From CBDEGU01 sp965238045 (GTDB taxonomy: Bacteria > Acidobacteriota > Terriglobia > Bryobacterales > UBA6623), in the NCBI GenBank assembly GCA_965238045.1, contig CBDEGU010000012.1, positions 744,001 to 808,000 on the forward strand: a stretch of DNA of 64,000 nucleotides, given 5' to 3'. Under the pieces are notes generated by a model that had not been told where the DNA came from, ran no database searches, and was given only the letters and a program-made list of their open reading frames with translations. Positions 35,130-42,403 of the stretch are shown piece after piece. The first letter of the stretch is position 1. Every line of letters starts with the position of its first letter. Both the position numbers and the translations under genes were made by a program.

Positions 35130-36347
35130 ATGAACTGGACAATTACTCGCGTCGTTTTTGGATTCGCCATGGCGTGGGTTATGGTCGCTGCCGACTGGCC
35201 GCAGTGGAGAGGGCCGCTGCGCGACGGGACATCAGAGGAAACCGGCCTGCTGAGCGAGTGGCCGCCCGATGGCCCGCCGCTGGCTTGGAGAGTCACTGGA
35301 CTGGGCGCCGGTTTCGCGTCGGTCGCCGTATCGAACGGACGGGTTTACACGCAGGGCCAACAGAGCGAATCGAATTATTTGATTGCTCTAGACGAGCAGA
35401 CGGGCGAGCGGGTCTGGCGGGTTGAGAACGGAGGGGGGTATGCGAACCGGCGCGGGGGCGGTCCGCGCGGCACACCCACGGTGGAGGGTGGCGTCGTCTA
35501 CGCCCTCAACAGTGACGGCAGTTTGGTGGCCGCCCGCGCAAGCTCGGGAGAAAGACTCTGGAGCACCAACCTGCTGACGCGGTTTGAGGGGAGCAACATC
35601 TCGTGGGGACTCAGTGAATCGCCGCTGATCGACGGGCAACGGATGATCGTCAACGCCGGCGCCGGCGGCGCGTCGATCGTCGCCCTCGACAAGAGCAACG
35701 GAAACGTCCTTTGGAAGTCCCTGAGCGATGAGGCCGGATATTCTTCCGCCATGGTCGCCGAGGCCGGAGGCATTCGTCACTATGTGCTTCTGACCGGCGA
35801 AGGCGCGGTTGGCGTGCGGGCCAGCGATGGGGCCTTGCTGTGGCGCTACGACCGGGTCTCGAACCGCACCGCGAACGTCGCCACGCCGATCGTTCATGAC
35901 CATCATGTTTTCGTCTCTAGTGACTACGGCACCGGAGGCGCGCTCCTGCAATTGATTCCCGTCGGCGATGGCATGCGGGCCGAAGAGGTATATTTTAGCC
36001 GCGAGATGAGAAATCACTATTCGAGTTCGGTTCTCATTGACGGCTATCTTTACGGCTATTCCAGCCGCGTGCTCACGGCAATGAATTTCAAGACGGGTGA
36101 GGTCGCTTGGAAAGACCGTTCGGTCGGCAAAGGTCATGTGATCACCGCCGAGGGCAAGCTATATCTATGGAGCGAGGACGGTGTCGCTGGACTGGCCGAA
36201 GCAACGCCGAGCGGCTATCGCGAAATTTCGAGATTCAGCATTCCGCATGGAGATCTGCATACCTGGACCCTTCCGGTGATCGCCAACGGCCGACTCTACC
36301 TGCGGGATCAGGATACGCTTTCCTGCTACGACATTCGCCAGCGTTAG
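35130..36347 (+). CDS. PQQ-like beta-propeller repeat protein, exported
   Basis: 405 residues from an ATG with no purine-rich ribosome site; the bases before it are TACTCTTTTTTT and belong to the IS target duplication and its flank. A signal peptide (TRVVFGFAMAWVMVAA) leads to DWPQWRGPLRDG, the standard opening of this exported family. Blades carry the PQQ-like pattern (LIALDEQTGERVWRV, GGVVYALNSDGSLVAARASS, GASIVALDKSNGNVLWKS, GYLYGYSSRVLTAMNFKTGE). The role is unknown; in Acidobacteriota and Planctomycetes such proteins are periplasmic. IS copy 2 now separates it from its original upstream region. Confidence 0.88.
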   Translation: MNWTITRVVFGFAMAWVMVAADWPQWRGPLRDGTSEETGLLSEWPPDGPPLAWRVTGLGAGFASVAVSNGRVYTQGQQSESNYLIALDEQTGERVWRVENGGGYANRRGGGPRGTPTVEGGVVYALNSDGSLVAARASSGERLWSTNLLTRFEGSNISWGLSESPLIDGQRMIVNAGAGGASIVALDKSNGNVLWKSLSDEAGYSSAMVAEAGGIRHYVLLTGEGAVGVRASDGALLWRYDRVSNRTANVATPIVHDHHVFVSSDYGTGGALLQLIPVGDGMRAEEVYFSREMRNHYSSSVLIDGYLYGYSSRVLTAMNFKTGEVAWKDRSVGKGHVITAEGKLYLWSEDGVAGLAEATPSGYREISRFSIPHGDLHTWTLPVIANGRLYLRDQDTLSCYDIRQR

Positions 36348-36469
36348 GCGCCTCTGCTTGGCGGCCACTGGCGAGAGCCCGAGAGCCTGGCGCCATACGG
36401 CTGTTCCGAATGAATTACACTGCGAACCAAGGCTGGCGATTCTTCGTCCGCTAGGGAGGATTCTAAGGA

Positions 36470-37711
36470 ATGAATTCATCGGGCAGCAAGGGGTCAAGCT
36501 CCTGCTCACGGAGGAATTTTGTAGCGGGGGGCGCTCTGGCTGGAGCTGCCGCAGCCGCCGCTGGAGCCCAGCCGGGTCCCCGCCGGGCCGCGGGGAAGGT
36601 CAACATCGGGATCGTCGGAGGGCGTTTCGGCCGCAGCTTCCAGTGGCATCTGGACCCGAACTGCCGGGTCGCGGCGGTATGCGACATCCGCGCCGAGCGG
36701 CGCCAGGCGCTCTCGGAGGTCTACCGTTGCCCAAACACCTACGACGACTTCCGGGCGATGCTGCGTCATCCGGGACTGGACGCGGTCGGCGTCTTCACTC
36801 CCGCGCCGCTGCACATCTGGATGGCCACCACGGCCATGAACGAAGGCAAGCATGTCATTAGCGCGGTACCCGCCGGCCTGTCGATCGAGGAACTGGAGCT
36901 TCTGATCGGCGCCGTGCGGCGCACCGGCATGAAGTACATGATGGCCGAGACAAGCTACTACCGCCCGGAGATCATCACCTGCCGCGAGTGGTCGGCCGAG
37001 AAGAAATTCGGAACCATCATCTATTCCGAGGCGGAGTATCACCACGAAGGCTTACTCGGGTTGATGCACGACGAGCGCGGATTGCCGACCTGGCGTCACG
37101 GTTTCCCTCCCATGTGGTATCCGACGCATTGCACCGGGATGATCGTTCCCGTAACCGGCGAACGGCTTACCGAGGTGCAAGCCATCGGCTGGGGCGACGG
37201 TCACGAAATTCTCAAGACGAACCGCTACCAAAATCCATTCTGGAACACGACCGGATTCTTCAAGACGTCGGGCGGGCACGCCTCCCGGATATCGGTCTTC
37301 TGGCATGTGGCGGCCGGCGGCGCCGAACGAGCGCAGTTCCACGGCGACCGCCGGTCATTCATCATGAAAACGCCCGAAGGCGCGCCCAATACGATCGTCG
37401 AGATCACCGACAAGGGAAAAATGACGATCGACGAGAATGGGTATCCGGCCGGACGAGTGAGCGGCCGCGCCTTCGAGCAGCCCGATCATTTCGACAAGCT
37501 GCCCGAGCCGCTGCGCGTGAAAACCGGTCACGGCAACTCGCACGCCTTTCTGACACACGAGTTCGTGCAGGCGATCGTGGAGGATCGCCACCCGAGCGTG
37601 AATGCCTGGGAATCGGCCGCCTACACGGCTCCGGGCATTATTGCGCACGAGTCGGCGCTACGGGACGGCGAACCGATGAAGATCCCGGACTTCGGCGCCG
37701 CGCCCGGCTGA
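36470..37711 (+). CDS. Gfo/Idh/MocA-family oxidoreductase, exported
   Basis: 413 residues; AGGGAGGA (36453-36460) lies nine bases before the ATG. The N-terminus CSRRNFVAGGALAGAAAAAA is a Tat signal. VNIGIVGGRFGRSFQWHL gives the nucleotide loop, then RVAAVCDIRAERR, AVGVFTPAPLHIWM and KHVISAVPAGLS, where the usual EKP is replaced by VPAG. This loss of the catalytic Lys region suggests a changed or absent dehydrogenase activity. The C-terminal half has MWYPTHCTGMIVPVTGERL and GGHASRISVFWH. It may follow the PQQ-propeller gene (122 bp gap) on the same transcript. Confidence 0.85.
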   Translation: MNSSGSKGSSSCSRRNFVAGGALAGAAAAAAGAQPGPRRAAGKVNIGIVGGRFGRSFQWHLDPNCRVAAVCDIRAERRQALSEVYRCPNTYDDFRAMLRHPGLDAVGVFTPAPLHIWMATTAMNEGKHVISAVPAGLSIEELELLIGAVRRTGMKYMMAETSYYRPEIITCREWSAEKKFGTIIYSEAEYHHEGLLGLMHDERGLPTWRHGFPPMWYPTHCTGMIVPVTGERLTEVQAIGWGDGHEILKTNRYQNPFWNTTGFFKTSGGHASRISVFWHVAAGGAERAQFHGDRRSFIMKTPEGAPNTIVEITDKGKMTIDENGYPAGRVSGRAFEQPDHFDKLPEPLRVKTGHGNSHAFLTHEFVQAIVEDRHPSVNAWESAAYTAPGIIAHESALRDGEPMKIPDFGAAPG

Positions 37712-37750
37712 CGGCCCGCCCGCTCGAATCGCGACGAAGACCGTGGGAGT

Positions 37751-38329
37751 CTACGGCGCCGCTTGCGGCTTCCCCTCGTTTGCGGGGAGCTTCGTTTTTC
37801 TCGGCCCGATGATCACGTGCATCTGCCGGCCCTCGAGACGCGGACGCCCCTCGACCTCACCGAGTTCCTCCACGTCCTTTGTCAGAGCCCGAAGGATCTT
37901 CTCGCCCAAGTTCGCGTGAGTGATCTCGCGTCCCCGAAAGAACACGACGGCCTTGACCTTGTTGCCTTCCTTGAGGAAGCGCAGCGCGTGATTCTTCTTG
38001 AAGTTGTAGTCGTGCCGGTCGGTGTTCGGCCGAAACTTGACTTCCTTGACCTCGATACGATGCTGCTTCTTCTTGGCTTCGTTTTTCTTCTTTTTTTCGA
38101 GGTAGGTGTATTCACCATGGTCCATGACCTTGGCGACAGGCGGATCGGCCGTGGGCGAGACGAGGACGAGATCGAGGCCAATCGCCTTCGCCTTCTGGAT
38201 CGCCACATGAGTGGGCAGCACTTCGGTCTCCCCGTCGGGGAAGACGACACGGACCGTGCGGGCCCGGATAAACTGGTTTACGTTGTCTTTTCGTGCTCTG
38301 CGAAAAGGTCGAAATGATCTGCGAAAAAT
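37751..38329 (-). CDS. infC: translation initiation factor IF-3, AUU start
   Basis: 192 residues. The shortest start (GTG at 38221) would cut off the conserved N-terminal strand. Extended in frame, the protein reads IFRRSFRPFRRARKDNVNQ, then FIRARTVRVVFPDGETEVL, as IF-3 N-domains do. No ATG, GTG or TTG is present there; two AUU codons follow GGAGG (38339-38335), and the second (38329-38327, gap 5) fits best. AUU starts on infC are known in E. coli and others and allow IF-3 to repress its own translation. Core motifs: LDLVLVSPTADPPVAKVMD, FRPNTDRHDYNFK and VVFFRGREITHANLG. The usual downstream partners rpmI and rplT are absent; a convergent Gfo/Idh gene ends 40 bp away. Confidence 0.92.
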   Translation of the reverse strand: MFRRSFRPFRRARKDNVNQFIRARTVRVVFPDGETEVLPTHVAIQKAKAIGLDLVLVSPTADPPVAKVMDHGEYTYLEKKKKNEAKKKQHRIEVKEVKFRPNTDRHDYNFKKNHALRFLKEGNKVKAVVFFRGREITHANLGEKILRALTKDVEELGEVEGRPRLEGRQMHVIIGPRKTKLPANEGKPQAAP

Positions 38330-38416
38330 AATGTCCTCCCTATGGTTTAGCGGTCGGGCCGAGAGTTCCGCCGCCGGTCAAGCCGAGCGCCCGGACCTCT
38401 GTGCCCCTGGTTCAAT

Positions 38417-38456
38417 AAAAAAAGGGATTGGCGAGCCCGCGAGGCCCTCAATCCCT
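38417..38456 (-). terminator. rho-independent terminator in the infC leader
   Basis: On the minus strand AGGGATTG and CAATCCCT form an 8-bp stem, with a GC-rich loop that can fold further, followed at once by seven T. It lies about 90 bases upstream of infC on the infC strand, with no minus-strand gene in between. It therefore either ends an unseen upstream transcript or works as an attenuator of infC. The rest of 38333-38718 holds a 10-bp palindrome GCGAATTCGC (38475-38484) and the promoter of the HU gene. Confidence 0.7.
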
Positions 38457-38649
38457 GATCGACTACTTTTCTAAGCGAATTCGCAATTAACTTGTCGTCT
38501 AACACGGAGTCCGCAATGTCTCGAACCCCACTATGTGAAGGTTATAGTAGCACGAATCGGCCCGGAAAAAAAGAAAGTTTTCCGCTACAGTTCCGCCAAA
38601 CCGGAGAGTCAAAAGACTTTAGCCGCCGGCGCCGGGCCGACTTTCTTCC

Positions 38650-38679
38650 TTGACAACCGAAATTCAGCTTCCCTAGCAT
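38650..38679 (+). promoter_or_regulatory. sigma-70-type promoter of the HU gene
   Basis: TTGACA at 38650-38655 and TAGCAT at 38674-38679, with an 18-base spacer, lie about 40 bases upstream of the HU start codon. The -35 box is a perfect match to consensus; the -10 matches at four positions. Confidence 0.5.
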
Positions 38680-38718
38680 AGAGAAGAAGGCTAACCTAGA
38701 AGGCCGGGAAAGACACGA

Positions 38719-38997
38719 ATGATCAAGTATGACATCGTAACGGAAGTAGTGAACCGCACGGGCTTGAGCAAAGCGAAGGCCGAGATGGCTGTGGAGACCG
38801 TGTTTCAGACGATGAAACGCGCGATGCAGCACCGCGAGAGAATCGAGCTGCGCGGCTTCGGCGTCTTCAGGGTCAGACCCCGCAAGACCGGAATCGGCCG
38901 CAACCCCCGCACGGGCGAGGAAGTCCGCATCCCCCCCGGCAAGGCCGTGCGCTTCAAGCCCGGCAAGGAGCTTCAATCGCTGGAGAAAAAGACGTAA
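38719..38997 (+). CDS. HU/IHF-family DNA-binding protein
   Basis: 92 residues, standard length. The dimerisation half (MIKYDIVTEVVNRTGLSKAK, AEMAVETVFQTMKRAM) is followed by IELRGFGVFRVRPRKTGIGR, the DNA-intercalating arm with RNPRTGEEVRIPPG, and the closing VRFKPGKELQ. The arm carries the Pro of the NPRTG motif. The AVETVF and RIELRGFG wording is nearer to IHF-type subunits than to classic HU, but one homodimer-forming gene is usual in Acidobacteriota. It is a nucleoid architectural protein. It is divergent from infC and has its own promoter. Confidence 0.95.
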   Translation: MIKYDIVTEVVNRTGLSKAKAEMAVETVFQTMKRAMQHRERIELRGFGVFRVRPRKTGIGRNPRTGEEVRIPPGKAVRFKPGKELQSLEKKT

Positions 38998-39136
38998 CCC
39001 CTCGCAAGTTTTCCGCGGCGCGCCTTCGCGGGCAGACCCCGCCGCTGACATCGGAACCTCGTCAGCACCGCTGGAGCGCCGGCTACCCGGTGCCTATTGG
39101 ATCGATACCAGTTCGTTACGATAACAGGGACGAGTC

Positions 39137-42100
39137 ATGCGGCACGGTCTGATTTCTGCTTTGTGTCTGTGCATCGCCCTGTCCGCTGGCTGTGGCGGCG
39201 GTCCGGATGCAAGCCCTAGCGCGGTTGCCCCGCCCGATTCCGCGCGGGTTCGACTCCAAGAAATTCGCAACCTCGGCAAGGCCTTTTACGAAAACCCGGC
39301 GACTCAGAATCTTGCGCCGGAGGAACTTCGCAAGGCCGTCGTTCTCAACCCAGACTCGGCGAGGGAACATCTCAATTTGGGCCTGGCGCTGCTGAGGACC
39401 GGAAAGACCAGCGAGGGCATGGCGTCGATCGAGAAGGCGAGAAGCATCGATCCGTCGATCCCGCACATCTACTTCAATCTGGGCGTCGAATTCAAAAAAC
39501 GAGGCGAGGCCGCCCAGGCGATCGAGCAATTCCAGCAAATGCTGCGCCTGGCCCCCGGACACGCCAAGACTCACTATCAACTCGGCTCCCTCTACCGCCA
39601 GCAGAACGAGCGGGAAAAGGCGCTTCCTGAGTTCGAGACCGCGGCGGAACTCGATCCCAGTCTCGCCGCGCCCCATTTTCAACTCTTCAATCTGCTGAGA
39701 CGCTCCGATCCGGATCGCGCCCGGCAGGAGATCGAGATTTTCAAAAAGATCAAAGCGGCGCAGGCCGAATCGGCGGATTCCGAAGATGTGGATTGGAGTT
39801 TCTACTCTGAGTTGTACGATCCGGTCGAACCCCTAACGCCCGCACCGCCGGCAGCTCCGTCGTTTGCGTCCAGTGAGGTGCCAGGCGCGGGCGCGAGCCG
39901 GTTTGAGAAGTTGGCGATCATCGACGCGAATGCCGACGGAAGACCGGATGTAGTGGCCTGGTCTGAGTCCCACGCCGCCCTGCTGATCCATCACGGTGCA
40001 AGCTTTGCGTCCTCGGTTCCGCCGGGCCTGGCTCGGCTGGACGGCATCCGCGACTTCGCTGCCGGCGACGCCGACAACGACGGCCGACAAGACCTCGCCG
40101 CGGCCACCGCCAGCGGGGTATTTCTGATCCTCCAAGGCGAAGACGGTTTCCGCGACGCCCCGAAGCTGCTGGCGGGCGGAGACTTCCATGCCGTTGTCTG
40201 GGCCGACTACGACCACGATTATGATCTGGACCTCTTCGCGCTGGGCAAGGATCAAAAACTGTTGCGCAATAACGGTGATGGAAGCTATCTCGATATCTCG
40301 GAAAGATTCCCGTTTCGCCATGGCGCCCCGGTGGCGGCCGCAGCCCTGTTGGAGGTCCAGGAAGACAACGGCAACGATTTGCTGATCGCCTACAGCGACC
40401 AGTTGGTTCTGTTTGAAGATCGCAAGCTCGGCCGTTTCGATCCCGTCCCGATCGCGGGAATCGCTCCAGGCAGTGGCGCCTCGCTCGGCGTGCTCGACCT
40501 CAACAACGACGGCTATTCCGATGCGACATTGACGTTGGGCTCTCCAGGGGGCGGCACGTTGCTGCTCGAAAACCGGGGCGGCGTTTTGACGCCGGGACGA
40601 ACCCTTGCCCGGGCCTTGACCTGGGGCGACACGCAGAATCGTTCCTGGGCCGACTTGCTGAGCCCCGAGGGTTTGCTGTTTGGCCAGGGGATTTTCGAGT
40701 TTTCCGGCCTGGCGCCGCTCGGCGCCGCTGGCGCGCTGGCCGCCGTCGCGGCGGACTTTGACGCCGATGGCAAGGAAGACTTCCTGGTGCTCGATGCCAG
40801 CGGCACGCCGCGGCTGCTGCGCAACACGATCGAGACATCGAACCAGCATGTGACCATCGCGTTGAGGGGCGTGAAGAATCAGATTCTCGCCGAAGGCTCA
40901 CGGGTGGAAGTCAAGGCGGGCATGGTCTACCGCAAGCGCGTGTATCGGGGCCATCCCCTGGTTTTCGGCCTGGGCTCGGCGAAGGCGATCGACACCGTGC
41001 GCATCACCTGGGCCAACGGCCTGATCCAGAACGAATCCCAACAAGCGGCCGGCCTGGAGCATGAATACGTTGAGAAGCCGCGACTCTCCGGCTCGTGCCC
41101 GATGATCTTTGTCTGGGACGGCGAGAAGTTTGCATTTGTCAGCGATGTTTTGGGTGTCGCTCCGCTGGGCGCGGGCCTGGGCGATGGTGAGTTCTTTCCG
41201 ACCGACCATGACGAGTATGTCTGGATCGATGGCACATCTTTGGCCGCGCGCGAGGGCTTCCACGAAGTCCGCGTAACCGAGGAACTGCGCGAGGTTTCTT
41301 ACCTCGATCAAATCAAACTGATTGCGGTCGATCATCCAGCGGACGTTGAGATCTATACGAACGAGAAGTTCATTTCCCCGCCCTTCCCGCGGTTCCGGCT
41401 CTATGGCGTGCGGGAGCGAATTCACCCGGCGACGGCCCGTGACCACGAAGGCAGAGACGTGCTCGATCGGGTCATCAAAACGGATCGCCGCTATCCAGAC
41501 GCTTTCCGGCGCGACTTCGCGGGCCGCGCGGAAAGACACTCGCTGACACTTGATTTTCCAGGGCTCGCGGACCGCGATGACGCCGTCCTGTTTCTGCGAG
41601 GGTGGGTGGATTGGGCCGACGGCAGCACATTCGTTGGGTCCGCCCAAAGCAGCGCGAACGAGCTGCTGCCGCCCCGGCTTCAGCTTCGCGGCCCGGACGG
41701 CGATTGGGTCACCGTCATCAATGACATGGGCATGCCGGCGGGCAAGCCCAAGACGATCGCCGTCGACTTGAAGGGGCTGTTTCTTTCCAGCTCGCGGGAG
41801 GTTCGCATTCTCACGAATCTGTGCGTTTACTGGGATGAAATCTTCACGGCGATTGGAACCGGCTCGCCTGCCGTGCGGTTGACAGAGCAGCTCGCCTCCG
41901 AGGCTGCACTGCGCTTCCGCGGATTTTCCGCCGTAACGCTCGACCCGGCCCGGCGCCAGCCCGAGTCGTTTGACTACCAACGGGTCTTGGCGACTTCGAT
42001 GTGGAACCCGACGCCAGGGCTCTACACGCGCTACGGCGAGGTTCGAGAACTGCTGGAGCGCTCCGACGACCGCTTCGTCATCATGGGCTCGGGTGATGAA

Positions 42101-42403
42101 CTCGTCCTGCGCTTCCCGGTCGCGGATCTTCCCAACCTTCCGCCGGGCTGGGAGCGGGATTTTCTACTCTTCTTCGATGGCTGGGCAAAGGACGCCGACT
42201 CCAATACCGCCTTCGGTCAAACGGTCGAGCCCTTGCCGTTTCATTCCATGTCGAGGTACCCCTATCCAGCCAGTGAGCACTACCCGAGCGGCGCGGCGCA
42301 TCGCGACTATCTGAGAGAATATCTACAGCGCCGGGCCCTGCGATTGATTCGCCCTCTGAGCAGGCGGAGTGAGTCGAACCGGGCCAGCGCCCGCCATGAG
42401 TAA
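39137..42403 (+). CDS. TPR / FG-GAP / UnbV lipoprotein
   Basis: 1088 residues. A lipoprotein signal ends in ALSAGC (Cys19). Residues about 60-215 are TPR repeats (REHLNLGLALLRTGKTSEGM, IYFNLGVEFKKRGEAAQAI, THYQLGSLYRQQNEREKAL). Residues about 250-560 hold FG-GAP/VCBS calcium-binding repeats (DANADGRPD, DADNDGRQD, DYDHDYDLD, DLNNDGYSD, DFDADGKED). An ASPIC/UnbV domain follows (VTIALRGVKNQILAEGSRV, VRITWANGLIQNE). The last 400 residues, with CPMIFVWDGEKFAFVSD, form a further beta-rich region seen in long acidobacterial UnbV proteins; its function is unknown. It overlaps the cytochrome gene by 8 bp, so the two should be made together at the cell surface. Confidence 0.88.
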   Translation: MRHGLISALCLCIALSAGCGGGPDASPSAVAPPDSARVRLQEIRNLGKAFYENPATQNLAPEELRKAVVLNPDSAREHLNLGLALLRTGKTSEGMASIEKARSIDPSIPHIYFNLGVEFKKRGEAAQAIEQFQQMLRLAPGHAKTHYQLGSLYRQQNEREKALPEFETAAELDPSLAAPHFQLFNLLRRSDPDRARQEIEIFKKIKAAQAESADSEDVDWSFYSELYDPVEPLTPAPPAAPSFASSEVPGAGASRFEKLAIIDANADGRPDVVAWSESHAALLIHHGASFASSVPPGLARLDGIRDFAAGDADNDGRQDLAAATASGVFLILQGEDGFRDAPKLLAGGDFHAVVWADYDHDYDLDLFALGKDQKLLRNNGDGSYLDISERFPFRHGAPVAAAALLEVQEDNGNDLLIAYSDQLVLFEDRKLGRFDPVPIAGIAPGSGASLGVLDLNNDGYSDATLTLGSPGGGTLLLENRGGVLTPGRTLARALTWGDTQNRSWADLLSPEGLLFGQGIFEFSGLAPLGAAGALAAVAADFDADGKEDFLVLDASGTPRLLRNTIETSNQHVTIALRGVKNQILAEGSRVEVKAGMVYRKRVYRGHPLVFGLGSAKAIDTVRITWANGLIQNESQQAAGLEHEYVEKPRLSGSCPMIFVWDGEKFAFVSDVLGVAPLGAGLGDGEFFPTDHDEYVWIDGTSLAAREGFHEVRVTEELREVSYLDQIKLIAVDHPADVEIYTNEKFISPPFPRFRLYGVRERIHPATARDHEGRDVLDRVIKTDRRYPDAFRRDFAGRAERHSLTLDFPGLADRDDAVLFLRGWVDWADGSTFVGSAQSSANELLPPRLQLRGPDGDWVTVINDMGMPAGKPKTIAVDLKGLFLSSSREVRILTNLCVYWDEIFTAIGTGSPAVRLTEQLASEAALRFRGFSAVTLDPARRQPESFDYQRVLATSMWNPTPGLYTRYGEVRELLERSDDRFVIMGSGDELVLRFPVADLPNLPPGWERDFLLFFDGWAKDADSNTAFGQTVEPLPFHSMSRYPYPASEHYPSGAAHRDYLREYLQRRALRLIRPLSRRSESNRASARHE

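Noticed and set aside
38515..38535. T-loop-like GGGGTTCGAGAC on the minus strand, possible tRNA
   Set aside because: No matching acceptor, D or anticodon stem could be built around it.
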